Assembly (NCBI GenBank): GCA_023374025.1
Contig: SIJG01000093.1
Location: 296,760 to 360,759, forward strand
DNA: 64,000 bases
From: Heterodera schachtii
Lineage: Eukaryota; Nematoda; Chromadorea; Rhabditida; Heteroderidae
Direction: 5' to 3'
In this document: piece after piece, positions 33,354 through 46,300 of the stretch
How the letters are laid out: every line of letters begins with the position of its first letter
Position numbering within the stretch: position 1 is the first letter of the stretch
Notes under the pieces: model-generated
Told to the model about the DNA's origin: nothing
Database searches by the model: none
The model's input: only the letters and a program-made list of their open reading frames with translations
Made by a program: the position numbers and the translations under genes

Positions 33354-36300
33354 TTTTATATGCATAGCACCACACATCCATGCATTCATTGTACATTTTT
33401 TGAAACATTTCATTCATTGTTTTTTTTAAAGTAATTAAATTTTATTTCATTTTTTCCCAATAAATTATATATTTTTTTCTCCCAATTTCCAATTTGTTCG
33501 ATTCGTCACTTTGTCCTCCTTTTTTAATGTGTGCCTTTCATCCAAAAATTCCCCGGAGGGCCTTTCCCCCCAAAAAAATCCCTTTTTGATGCTTTGAGTA
33601 CAGCAGCGACTGCAGCATAAAAGAAGAGGTGGATTTGTAAAGTCCATGCATATTAAATGTACATATTTACACACACATTCATTCATTCGTTTCCAATTCC
33701 ATCGCTGTTTTTGGCACATTAATCGTCCAATTGAAAAAAGTCCATCCAAACGATGAAAGCGGCACGCTGCCGTAGGCATTCGTTGTTTAAAAGGTCAAAT
33801 TCCGGCCGTTTTTGGTTGAAAGCCCAATGAACGGTCCCCATAATTTGACGCGATTTTCGATCAAAAAATTATAGGAGTTTTGGAATATCCTAAAATTATT
33901 AGCCCTGTTTTTCGGAAAAGCAAAGGATTAAGCACAGGAGGATCATATGGTCCGTTTCTGTTCCGGGTTCAAATAGAATTCACAATTTTCTGCGCCATTT
34001 GCCCTTTGCCCAATTTAAATTGTCAGACAAAAGCATTTTTCATCATTTTGTTTCAATAATTTGTTTTCCCTTTTGTTTTTATAAATTCAATTTTTTCAAA
34101 CTGTGAATTGCCCACTAATTTGAGAAGATTTCGGCGGCACAATTTCCTCGTTTTGCCCAATCAAAAGAAGCAAACACGGCGATGGGAAGGGGAGGGAGGG
34201 GCGATGTTTGGACATTGAAAACGAAAATTTTCTGTTTTCATTTCTAAGAATTACTTTTATTACAATTTTAATTTTTCAAAATATTTGAGTTCCATTAATT
34301 TTTTAAATTAAAATAGAATTTATTTTAATTTTATTAAATGCATTTTATTTAAAGCATTAATCGACAAATAAAATATCCTCACTTTTCACTTCAAATGCAA
34401 AATTTTGAATACCAAAAAGCAAAAACCGAATAAATGCAAAAAAGAGAAATTGAAATTGAAGTGTTCCTTCGGGAATTGGCACTTACATTATGCCATGCTT
34501 AGATTTCTTTCATTCGGTTGTTTAATCATCGTTTTGGCATTTCCATGTGACGCGAAAGACAAAGATTTTATCAAAAAATGTCAATTCTTTTTTAAACACG
34601 TTTTGTTGCTGAACCTTGACCTTTTGAATTGACATTTTGACACAAAATTTGTTTCCATTTTTGGCATTTTTATTTTGGGTCATTCGCTTCTAAAAATGTT
34701 TCTAAATATAATTCAGTTCCTCCTGTGTATATATGTATTTGTCTTGGTGTACATAAAAATAGGCATTCAAATTCTTGACATTTTTCTCGACAAATCTCTT
34801 CCGTGTGCCATAGCCATTATTTTTGCCTTTCTCATTTATTTTCGGCATTTCACTATGCCATTGACAAAAACATTGCGTGAGCATGAATCACTTCATCATC
34901 ACACACATTCCACAAAACAAAACAATTCATTTCATTCTTTATTATTGAATGACTGTGGTCGGCCATGGGACGGCGGACGGACGATTTATTGGCTTCTCAC
35001 AATCCCTCCCCCGCCCTTCCGCCCGGCATTCCCTTTTCTCATTTCCCCCATTTGGCCAGTGAATTGTTGGCCAATGCCACCCATCCACCCACCAATTCGT
35101 CCCTAAATTTACCCTCTTTAATCCATCAAATCTCCCAATTTCCGTGACTCTTCCGCTGCCGGTGACAGATTGCGTCTCCCGCCTCTCTCCCCCCCCCCCC
35201 CCCCGCTTTATCCGTCCACCCTCACAATACCAAAACACATAAAATCCCCCCCCCCATTCGTCCAAAGTGTGCTTTATCCGTACGGGGGGGGGGATCGAGT
35301 GACAGGGGGACACCTGCTGAAATAAGTGAATTTTGATGTGGCCATTGGACGTTTGGCGGTCCGTCACTTTCGTGGAAGTTTAAATTCTTCACGGATCGGA
35401 TGGAATGCGACTCATCCACCCCCAATCCATCGCCTCTTTCTTCGGAAAGTGTCCATTCGTCGGTGAGGGTGGAAGATGAATTGCAAATGGGCTAATTTTG
35501 GCAGCACAAATTGTTTAAATAGCCTGCTGATGCAACAGATCCATTAAAAATTAAATTAGAGTCAAAATTTTCCCTTTTAAAGGGCACCAATTTTTTTTTT
35601 TTTCTAAAAAAATATTAGAAACCATAATAATGCATATAATTTTTAAATAATTTAATAAAATAATCATTTTTGAGTTTTTTGCCAAATTTTTGAATTTTAA
35701 AATTACTTATTTTTCGGAATTTTCACCAAAAAATTCGAATTTCTGAATTAAGTTCTTCACCCGAAAAAAGCATGAATATTAAGCATTGTTCTAACATTGC
35801 CATAAAAAATTGGGTGAGATAAAAAGTTCATTCACCTTTTCTTTTAAATTCAATTTATGCCATTAATCACTCAAGCGTTATAATCGTTTCATAAAAAAAC
35901 TTCATTTAGAAGCAATTAAATGGCTAATTAGTTTCCAACGAACCAATTTGAGCTTCATTAGATAGAGAGATATTTAATGAAATTTTTTCGAGAAATAATT
36001 TATTACCACAATGAAATGTGCAATTAGATTTGGTTGGCTAATTAGTCCCCGTTTAACTTCAAAACTTAATTTTGAACTGCTAATGTCGCGTGCTCAGCGG
36101 TGCCAACCGCTCGCTTCGTTAATGGACACCGTTTTTTTTTAATGCGCCGTCGCCTTTTCAAATATGGCGCAATTTAAATCCCCGGGGCGGCCACGCATTT
36201 GCCCGTGGGCGTGCCACCCCGGGCCAATTTGGCTTAATACGCGCGTCCGTCCATCCGTCCTGCCAATTGCCCATCATTTCGCGCCCACTTATCCTTCCTT

Positions 36301-36447
36301 CCTTCCGCCCCCCCGTCCATTTTCATTATTATTACCATTTACTTTTGCTCTCTCTCGTCACTCCTTTCTTCATATCTCTCGTCATATATCATTCTAATCA
36401 CTCACCAACACACCAAACACATCACTCTCACCTTAAAACTGTGGAAA
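33354..36447. other. Long intergenic region, no gene seen
   Basis: AT-rich DNA with poly-C at 35190-35203, poly-G near 35285 and CT-rich sequence just upstream of the SH3-protein start. Open frames here are low-complexity and unspliced. No RNA gene recognised. Confidence 0.4.
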
Positions 36448-39400
36448 ATGTCTAAGATTTTGGCAGCAAAAAAGGCCGAACAAGTGATCGTCAACAAAAA
36501 GTTGGCCAAATTGCCAGTGAAAAGGGCACAGTCCAGCAACGCTTTGCCCCTCCTCAAATCTGTCCGAGTGGCACCGAAACTGTGCCAAAGTTCGACACAA
36601 CAACAAATTCACCCGCGCACAGCCACCAACAAACAGCAAGGTTCACCGTTGGCCAAGGAACAGCTGAACATCATCTACATGAAAATGCTGCACCAGCGCA
36701 AATTCGCCGTGGTCGACCCAAAAGCGGTGCCGACCTTTGCGAGGGAAGAAGCACTGCCGAGGAAGAAGCACGGGGTACGGTGCCGGGCGAGGGGAGGGGG
36801 GGGGGGGGAGGGGAGGCGGAGAATGGCACGGCGCGGAATGCCCGGGGCAATGATCTCTGTCCGTCCTGGCCATCAAAACATGAAAAGCCTAAAAATAATA
36901 AAAATGACATGACATTTGCGTAAAACATTGAACAACAAAGTGCTTCCCGGAAATTAAAATGACATATTAGATGACTGACTAATTGTAAAGCCATTTGAAT
37001 AAACTGTTGATTGAACTTTTACAGACAGTGAACAGCGGGGAAAACGTCGACATTAAAGTGCACAAAAATGGCCAGAAAAGCGCGTCTGCGGCCAAAAAGT
37101 GGACATCGGCGCTTCGCGTTGTTTCCGCAATGACGCGCTTGAAGAATTTGCCAAAGGCAAAGAAGGCACTTTTTTAATTGTTCAAATTAATTTTAATTAC
37201 CTAATTATTTTCTAAAGAAAGAGAAAGAATATGACGCGGAAAGTCGCGGGTCGTCCTTCTCCACCTCCACCGAATCAACGCCGAGCAGAACATACCCACC
37301 AGCAGCAGAACAAGGTGAGGTGGTGGGTAGAAAAGAATGAATTATAAATGGCCAATTATTTTTTGAATTAATATTAGATTTTTAATGATCAATTAGTGAT
37401 TTTAAGCCATAAAATATTAATTAATGCGGCCATTAATTCCGTAGAACATCCTCCATATTAGCCGTTTCAGATGCTCAACAGAATGCCGTCATTGACCCGG
37501 TGTATTTGGCGCTGAAACAGGCGACCACCAAATACGGCGCCCCATCGGTGGGCGGTTGCAGCAGTGGCCGAGGTGGGCAAAATGTGGCAAAATGAAGCAA
37601 TTTTAAAATTTATAAATTGAGTGGGTTATTAAGGTTAAACTTAAACCGCTTGGAGAAAAGAAAAGTCAGTGAGTGATCACTTAAAAAGTGACGATTGAGA
37701 TAATTTTTAGCTTTGGTTTTGAATTTATAAGCAAAAGTGCCAAATTAGCCGGCCAATCTTTAGCTCCAAAACTCATGCATATGCCTTTTTTTTCTCCAAC
37801 AGAAAGTCGCAGAGACTCGCAAAATGCCGCGTCTCCGTTTGACGCCGAAACGTTGCGCCTCAGTGCGCGAAATCTGTCGCAAACTTCGCTGTACGACTCG
37901 GGCAACCAGTCAGAGAACGAACTGATGCTGCTGCTGCTGAACGCCAGGTCGGGCTCGACCCCGCAACTGCACGGTGAGTGGGGCCAAACGGACCATGTCA
38001 TTATGGTCAATTAATTTCTGAATTCAAAATTAAAAATTTTGACAGTTTTTCTACCAATTACCTAGATACCATGCTGTACCATTATACCTATTTTGGCATT
38101 TTATTACCTATTTAAGGATTTTCAGAAAATTCCTTACCAAAAAGGCAATAAAAATGAAAAATACACCCCTAAGAATTGGAAAATTTTCGCAAAAATTCAT
38201 TACCCAAAATGTATTATTTTTTAATTTTCTATGTAAATATAATATTTAAAATATTCGTTTACAAACAAATTGAACCAAAATTTTCCTTTTTGTTTTCTTT
38301 TTTCCACTAAAAAAGAGTTAATAAAATTTTTTGTTTACCTATTTTTCCACATATTTCAGGATTTTTGTATCTATTTAATATATATTTTGAGTTTTTTTAT
38401 ACCTATTTAAATATCTATTACTAAATTTCCCAGCCCTACTTATAACCCAAAATTGAGTTGTTAAATTTATCCCGTTTAAAGAAAGATTTGTGTGTGTGAT
38501 CTTGGATTTCTTTCTCTGGTTAAAACATCTTGTGAACTTATTTATCATTGCTTCATCTCATGCATTTTATAGCATTTTAGCAAAAACAGTCATTTTTTAA
38601 TTTTAAATGTTTTCAAATTGAATTTAAATTAATTTGTTCTTAACCCTCCCAACAGCAGAAAAAACATTACAATTATTAGCTTCATTATAAAATGTCCTCT
38701 GCCCTGTTGTCGTGTGACTGACTTTCCCCACCCCCACCCCTAATGGCCCATAAACATTTATCATTAGTAATCATTAGTCACTAGTTAAAGTTAAAAGCGG
38801 CTAAAAGCCTGCAAAATTAATGTGTTTTTTAATGTGAATTTTCTATTAAAGTTGGCCATTTGATCTTTGATCCCAAATTCATTTTCATCCATTTTTTAAT
38901 TATTTAAATTTTCCATTAAATCTCTTCCTTAATAAATGACTTTTTCAATGCTTTTCCTTTTTAATGGCCCATTTTTCGCTCCATTAGCACCGTTTACTCA
39001 CCCACTCACTCACTGTTTGTACGCCCACAACTTTTTTTGGATGATGTGAGGCCAAATTACGCGCATCGCCGAACCATTTTATGGCACCCGGCCCCCTCCC
39101 CCGGGGCGCTTTTCTGAAAGCAAATGAACGGACTCAGTCAGTTGAGGGTGGGCGGGTCGGCACACTTTTTCGCTTGAAAAGTCCGAGCTTCAGATTGACA
39201 TTGGCACAGCTAGAGCTCTCCGCCACCCTCACCAACAAATGTGTCCCAAATAGGGCCAACTTTCGGTAAAATTCGCCATTTTTTGTGTTTCATTCCCCGC
39301 CGATGGCACCCAATTTTGTGCCCTTGTCCATAAATTATTAATTTTTAATTCTTTTTTTTTTTTGCTTCTATGATTATGGTAAATGAATGACTAAACCATT

Positions 39401-42400
39401 CATTTTGCTTCTTTCATCATTATTGTTGTTTCCGATCATTAAAATTTAAAATTCCTTTCCCTAATTATGAATCATTTTCTGTCGCTCCAATTCCGTCTGT
39501 TTCCAATTGCTCCCCCCCCCCCCCTCCCACTCAAATTTTTCCCATGCCAAAATGCCTTCCCTCACACAATGGTTTTGTCCCTCGTGTTCGGCATTTCTCA
39601 CTTTTGACCTTATCTTCCACCCTCGCTTTTGTCTGTCTCTTTTTGTGCCACCCTCACCTTCACTTTCTCTGTCCATTCATTTTCCCGCTGTGTTTATTCA
39701 TCGCTTTTCGTTTGGCATTTCCATCGGCACCATCTGCTGTTTCTGCTGCTGTGCTAATTGTTTTCCAACTTTTCGCCTCCCCTCAGTTGGTTTACGATTT
39801 GTATTCACCTCCCCCACACATTCCAAGAATTTTCCATTTTTTTCTCAGCTGTTCCGTTCGGCACGGCATTTCTGCTTGCCAATTGCTAATTGAAGTTTTG
39901 CAGCGTGCACAACGAATTCCCCGCCCCCCTCCTTCGCCCATTTGCTCCACCCTCACACATTTGGCAAACAATTCCTGCTGTTGTTTGGTTGTGGCACTGC
40001 TTCTGCTGCTATTTGATAATTGCTTTCCAATCCCCCCCCCTACCATTTACCCCCCCCCCCCCCCCCCCCCCCCCTCCCTCGTCCCATTGTCTGTTCACCC
40101 CCGCCCCATTTCTTTTTTTGTACTCTCCGATCTGGAGTTCGACCTGGACCTCTGGACTCAGGACTTCATTTTTAGTGGGTCCTGGACCAGGCCATTTTTC
40201 GGCAACTGGATTTCAATTAATTGTTTTTACAAACATTGTTTGCTTTTTAAAATAAATTCTAGGTCCAGGCCTGGACCCAGGCAATGACAAGCTGAATTTT
40301 CCTGAATTTTTGTCCCAGTAATCCAAATTCAGTTCCAACATGGAACTCAGGCCCAACAGGTCCATGCTTTGTTCAAAGTGTCGAACTCTGTTCCAATCCC
40401 TCCCCCTTTTGTCCCCCCTTTTGTTTTGTTTTGTCTTCCTCCACCCTCTTCTCCTTTTCTCCACTTTCTTCTCCATTTTGTTCCTGCTTCACCTGCTGTG
40501 TGGCACTTGTCGTGCTGATGGAATGCTTTTTCTGCAGCGCCATTTAACACAAACAAATTTCTTTGCTGCCCAACTTTTCTCCTCCCATCACTTTTTTATT
40601 TTTTTTTCTTCGTATCCATGGGAAACAGCAGAAGCAATTCCATCGCCTGGGGGGGGGGAGGGCAAAGTGCGAAAAGTCAAACACATCCTCAAACCCAGAA
40701 GATGAAGATGAGGAACATGGGTGGTGATTATGGCACAACCCGCATTAAACGCAAATGGCATCATTTTCATGGAACACTTTTAAAACAGTTTAAATTGAAA
40801 TTCATTTTTGGAACAAAAAAATAGGCAAAAATTTTGAAACTATTTTTAACCTTTCCCACCCTTTCCCCATAAGAAATGGCATTTATTCTGTCTAATTAAG
40901 GTATTTAACTCTATCTATTTCTTTCATTTTCGTCCACAACCCCAATTTTTTCAATTTTTAATCCCAAATTTCCGCAGGTGTTTCCATCCCGTGCCATCTT
41001 CCCGCTTCTCGTCGTGACACTTCGCTTGGCATTTCGGCACCGCTCAACGGCACTTTTTCCCCCACAGAAGTGTCAAATCGTGTCGGATTGTGCAAAAGCG
41101 CACGCACTCCCAAACTCTCATCTCAAATGAAGTCCTTCTCATTGGACTGTGCCGACATTATGCCGGCATCGCCGCCCGTACAGCCGAAAAACGGAGGAAT
41201 ACGGCACAACCATTACAGTAAGTTAGCATGTAATACTGTACTACACATCGGCAAAATTAATCCAAAAAACTCCCAACGATGCTTTGGGACTTCAATTTAT
41301 GCCACGGCATTTTTTAAAATTTCCTACCCAATGAATAAATTTTTAAATTAACAAATTTGTTTTTAAGTGCATAAGCCGCCCATTCGTTCTGCACGGGCGG
41401 CGTTTGTGAGCAGCGGCGGCGCACAAATGGCAACAATTGTCCCTGGCCAATTTGAGAGGAGGGAAAAGCGGACTGAGTCCGCTTGCGGCGCCGGTGCCAA
41501 TGGTTCGGCTGTTGTTGTTGGCACTGGCTCGGCGGGACTGAGACGGCAGCGCCGTCTTCCGCCCGTCCCCACGCAAAAAAAGGAAAACGCGCAAACGGCG
41601 CCCAGCGAACAGCCGCCGATTCAGCACACGGCAAAATGTGAATTTCAAATCAAAGCTGCAAATTGAACAATTTGGTGTCGTTTTAGTACTCATCAGCAGG
41701 CCGCAACTGTTGCACATTGTCACCCACGAGTACGCTTCGTCCGAATGCGCACTTCGCCCGGGCGACCGTTTGGTGGTGGTGGACAACGGGGACCCGGACT
41801 GGAAGCACGGGTTCAAGGTGGTCAAACAACCAAAAAGGGGGATACAATCTGTGTAAATGCCCAATTTCATACAGCTCAATGATCGGTTGGAGCAGCTGAT
41901 CACTTTTCCCAGCAGTTGCGTCGCTTCGTATAAAGCCGAGGAACAGCCGATGCGATTGTTGCAAAGCTGCAATTTGTCCGATCAAAAATTGCGCTTGTAC
42001 AGGGATCAGGTGGGAAAAAACGCCTTTTTGAAGATTATTTCAACATTTAATTAATGTAATTAATTGTCCATTGGTCGGCTATTTCTTTGACAATAAAAGT
42101 CAAGTTCAAACATTCGAATAAGTCATGACAACTCGTACAAAAGGCAACCCGTACAATTGCTTAGGTTAGGCCTAGGCTTTTGGTTTATGCTTAGGCCTAA
42201 GCTTTAGGCTAGGCCTAGGCTTAGGGCTTAAGCTCGGCTTTATTTTGTAAAATATAAGTTGATTTTTGTACGAGTTGCCTTAAATTCAAGCGAGAATCTC
42301 GAAACATTCCATCATTTGCCCATTTTCAGGTTGTTTTTGCCCAGCCCGACTCATTAAGCAAAGACGGCAAAGTGATGGTCAGAAATGAACACGACAAATT

Positions 42401-42437
42401 TGCCAAATGTCCCCTCCAATTCCTTTCATTGGCTTGA
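36448..42437 (+). CDS. SH3-domain protein resembling the STAC family
   Basis: Ten exons: 36448-36774, 37025-37156, 37218-37314, 37471-37572, 37803-37973, 40978-41217, 41368-41637, 41687-41820, 41875-42009, 42330-42437. Phases close throughout; about 571 aa. The N-terminal 445 residues are polar, basic and Ser-rich and look disordered. Exons 8-9 encode an SH3 fold: LRPGDRLVVVDNGDPDWKHG and ITFPSSCVASYK. A second SH3-like segment follows (RLLQSCNLSDQKLRLYRDQV ... CPLQFLSL), the tandem arrangement of STAC adaptors that act at voltage-gated calcium channels. A C1 zinc finger is not seen in the N-terminal part. The intron after exon 2 uses a GC donor (GCAAAG). Intron 5 is 3.0 kb and carries long poly-C. 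The start is chosen by the first ATG in the open frame. SH3 is sure; STAC membership is inference. Confidence 0.8.
37974..40977. other. 3.0-kb intron of the SH3-protein gene
   Basis: Much longer than the neighbouring introns. It contains CT- and C-rich blocks (12 C near 39513, about 27 C at 40051-40074). Long plus-strand frames at 39507-40287 are Phe/Ser/Pro low-complexity and are not genes. Confidence 0.5.
42129..42277. mobile_element. 149-bp MITE with telomere-like core
   Basis: Perfect 14-bp inverted ends CAACTCGTACAAAA / TTTTGTACGAGTTG. The core consists of repeated TTAGGC/GCCTAA words on both strands (GCTTAGGTTAGGCCTAGGC and similar), the nematode telomere unit. No clear target duplication found. 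It lies in the last intron of the SH3-protein gene. Confidence 0.65.
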
Positions 42438-43373
42438 ACTTTGTTTAAATTCCATTGAAGTTGAAAAATCTTTTTTTGTATTTATTTTTTGTGTGTTCTG
42501 CCACTTCTCATAATTCCATTCCTCTTAATTAGGTGATAATTGTCCATTATACTTTCTCTATTGTAAATAATTAATACCCCAATTAGTTCCTCCTATGTGA
42601 CGGGTATTTATTTATTATTCGTTTGCTATTGTTTCAATTGAATTCAAAAATGCGTTCCTAAGTAATTTGTATTCACTGATGATCATCTATGATTGATACA
42701 TATTATTTTGCATAAAATGAGCATAAACATTTCAAATTCAAGTGAATATTTTTTAATTTTAAAATAAAATAAGCCTTAATCATTTTTTAAATTAGTTTTT
42801 GCATTTTACCCTCTCTCACTCGTTATTGCTAAAGATTAGTTAAAAAAAATTAGTTGAGTTTTTTACTAATTAAATTTTCTTTTATAATTTAGCTTTACAT
42901 TTTTCGAAATTCAATGTTATGCCACGATAGTCAATGTAATGTGTTAACAAATAAGTAATTAGCATGTGCTTACTAATTAATGCACTTGTCCATTTTAAGC
43001 AATTTTATTATAATTGAATTTTTTAATTTTTTTTTTTAATATTAATTTCCCAATAGTTTTATTCAATTTTTGTACATTAAAAAACGGATTCTGATCAGAT
43101 AAAATAAATTATTCATCAAATCGCATTTGGCGGTGGATTCAATGAATGAATGAATGAGTCATTCGATAGGGAAAGCAAAAATAAAAAATAAATGTGAAAA
43201 CAAATTTGCTTTTAGTCATTTGCTTCGCTTTTGACCACTGCAAACAGAAACTGTTAATATCATTTATTTTATTTTAGCGTAAAACAAATTATTAAATAAT
43301 AAAAAATAATAATAATTTATTTGAATGTTAATTGAATATTAATTTAAAGTATTTTAGAGTCAATTTTCAGCGC
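42438..43373. other. AT-rich intergenic DNA
   Basis: No supported gene. The end of this stretch leads into a possible first exon of the galectin-array gene at 43374. Confidence 0.4.
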
Positions 43374-46300
43374 AATGAACCACCAAAATTTGATTATCTT
43401 TGTGTTTTTGACTGCATTTTGCAGTTTTTTATCAAATTGAACCCGAAAAGTAATTTTTTAAAAATATTTTTGTGAAATTTTATTTTGCCAAATTTAGGGT
43501 GATTTATTTGAGTGATGCGAATAATAATTATTTCAATACGAAATACAATGCCTTGGACCAATGCTTTAAGAGAGAATCAGACCAAAGGAAAATTAATTCA
43601 TTTTCGTTAAAATTCAAATTAATCGGAAAATGCAATAAAGGGTTTGTTTTTCATTTATTTAATACAAATTATAATTAATAATTTAACCTAATTAACAATT
43701 TAGTATGCTCATTTGTTACCCCGGAGCATTGGACGCCGAACAATCAAAATTTTCCTTTGGAATGGTCCCAGAAAAGCAATTCCGAGTCCAAAACATAGCA
43801 GGGGTAATTAAGACAAATTGAACACAAAAATTTGATCATTTAATCACTAATTAATTAATGATGATAATTAAAAAACAATTAAAGAATGACGTGGCCACAA
43901 AATGTGCTGAAATGCATCACGGCGTGTGTAAACAAAGTCACGACAAAAAAGGAAAGAAAATGGAGGGAAAGCATTGCAAGCACGGAGCAAATTGGCACGG
44001 CATAAGACTGAGCAAACCGAAGGACGCGGAAAACAAAATGCATTTGGAAATTTCATTCATTAACAAAACGTAAAAAAAATGGGGGAAATAATTAGGACAA
44101 ATGGCAAATTTAATTGAAAAGGTACAAATTTGAACTCAGCCATTTGGAATTTGTCTTCGAATTTGGAAACAAACAAAATTTGGTGACCGTTTTGAAGGAC
44201 AGAAATGGTAAAAAGAATTTGAAAACGAAAATATAAAATATTTCCCCAAAATAAAAAAAAATGCAGGAAATGTCATCAATTTTCTGAACGATGATGAAAA
44301 TGCCATTGGAAAAGCGTACATGGCACGAAAAACGGACAACGCCATACTTCTGAGCAACTATTTGGGCTTTTGGATGCTTGGCCTGGACATTTTGCCAATG
44401 CTCAACCGCGAAACGATGCATTTGCACGCGTTCAGAGACTGCGGATGCGAAATGCACGGATGGGTAGGAAAAGGGGTGCCTGACTTTTCGACAGAATTTT
44501 AGGAGGGTATTTTCGACATTTAAAATCAAAAATTCTTTCCAGGAAATAAAATTTTTCATTCTTCTTAGTGGTGTGAAAAAATTTTCTCAAAATTTATCGC
44601 TAAAATTTTTATTTATTTTCTTGACAAGAATTTATGATTTTAAATTATTTCAATACTGATTTGGCTTAATTTTGTTGCTTTTTGACTAAAATCTTGTCAT
44701 TTTACACCCCCTAAATTTGATGCTTTTTAGTGCCTATTTTTCATTTTTAGTGCTTCTTTTATGGATTTTTTAGAGCCTATAGCATAACCATTTTGGCGGC
44801 TTTTTGAGCCTAAAAATATAAGCTCTATTTAAAGTCAACAATTTTTCAACTAAATGCTTTAAAAAAATTAAAAAATAATTCCTGAGTCACCACATGGCAT
44901 GGCAAAAAAAAAGAATGAGTCTCGGGGATGGCATTTTTCCAATAATTTTTCCACTTTTCCGTCCATTTAAAGTTCCTCCATCCCACTGAAAATCCGGAGA
45001 AAGCGAGCAAAGCGAGTTTCGCCGACGCTTTGCCACGAATTCCCAAGAATTGTCTGATTGCAGCTAACAATTCGCAGCTTACCATTGACGGAACACCTGA
45101 AATTGGCAAAATGTTGCGAGTTCAATTCCGAATTAGCGAAGAACCAAAGGAATTGTCGGTTCGGTTGCTCAACAAAAAGGGCGAATTTGTCATGGAAATT
45201 GCCATGACGGAGAATGGCACCAGATTTAGGCCCGATGATTTGGTGAGAGTCGGCGAGGAGTAGCAGAGACAAAGGGGGACTAATTGAGACTAATTGAGGG
45301 GGGGGGGGGGGGGGAACCGCGGACAATTAGCCGACATTTGCGGATTGACTTTCAAAAAAATTTCAAAACTTGACTGCTCCAAGGGGGACTAATTGAGACT
45401 AATTGAGGGGGGAACCGCGGACAATTAGCCGACATTTGCGGATTGACTTTATAAAAAAAATAAAATGAAAATTTGAATGTACAATATGATGAGATTTTTA
45501 CTTAATAATTAAATAAAAAACTTATTAAATTAAAATATTTTCACAAAAAATTAATAATTACAATTATTGGAAAAATCAAAATTTTCATTTACCCTTAATT
45601 TTTTCAATTTTGGATTATTCCAAATATTAATTTTTAAATTTATGACAATTTGTGAGTCTGTCGGTACCAATAAGCGCCGAGTCAAATCAGATTTAACCTT
45701 TCAATCCGCAAATGTCGTAATACATTGGCGACACATGTCTTAATCGAGCAATATCTGGAGGGGACCAACAGCCATTACGGCTTAATTGGGGACTAATTGG
45801 GCCGCACTGAGGCATCTTTAGTGAAAAATAATTGGAGGAGTGGACAATGTTTTATTAATAAGTAATTAGTCTCGAGCATGGCTTAAATGAGAATTAATAA
45901 ATTAACTTAAATTAGAATTAATTAATTAATTAATTATGGCTTGAAAATGCAGCCCAACTTTTGAAGGATATGCCCAATCTTCCGGAAAGAGTTAACAATA
46001 AAACACTGCTGCAGCGGTACGTCAACAAGTACATGCAATTCGACTTTGTGCTGTATGCCTATTTCTACGAAGTTCGTGTGAACAGAAGAAAGTACGTCCA
46101 CTTCTTCCCGTGGCATGCCAATTGGTGGATGCACGAGAGCGAAACGGTGGACATCGCAACGGTGGAGGTGGGCCTAATTAATTATTACCAATTTAGGGGT
46201 GGGCCCAATTGAACAGTGCCAATTTAGGGTTGGGCCCAATTAATTGCCAATTTAGGGATGAACCCAATTAAATTATTGCCAATTTAGGGCTGGGCCAAAT

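Noticed and set aside
34675..35106. Plus-strand 143-codon frame with hydrophobic start
   Set aside because: His/Pro low-complexity tail, no splice borders or similarity; most likely chance.
39507..40287. Open frames of 121-247 codons in the 3.0-kb intron
   Set aside because: Pyrimidine-rich low complexity (Phe, Ser, Pro, Cys) including poly-C; no splice support or domain.
41851..41874. A 24-base intron in the SH3 exon
   Set aside because: Too short; a 54-base intron from 41821 with the same acceptor keeps the frame and aligns better with SH3 domains.
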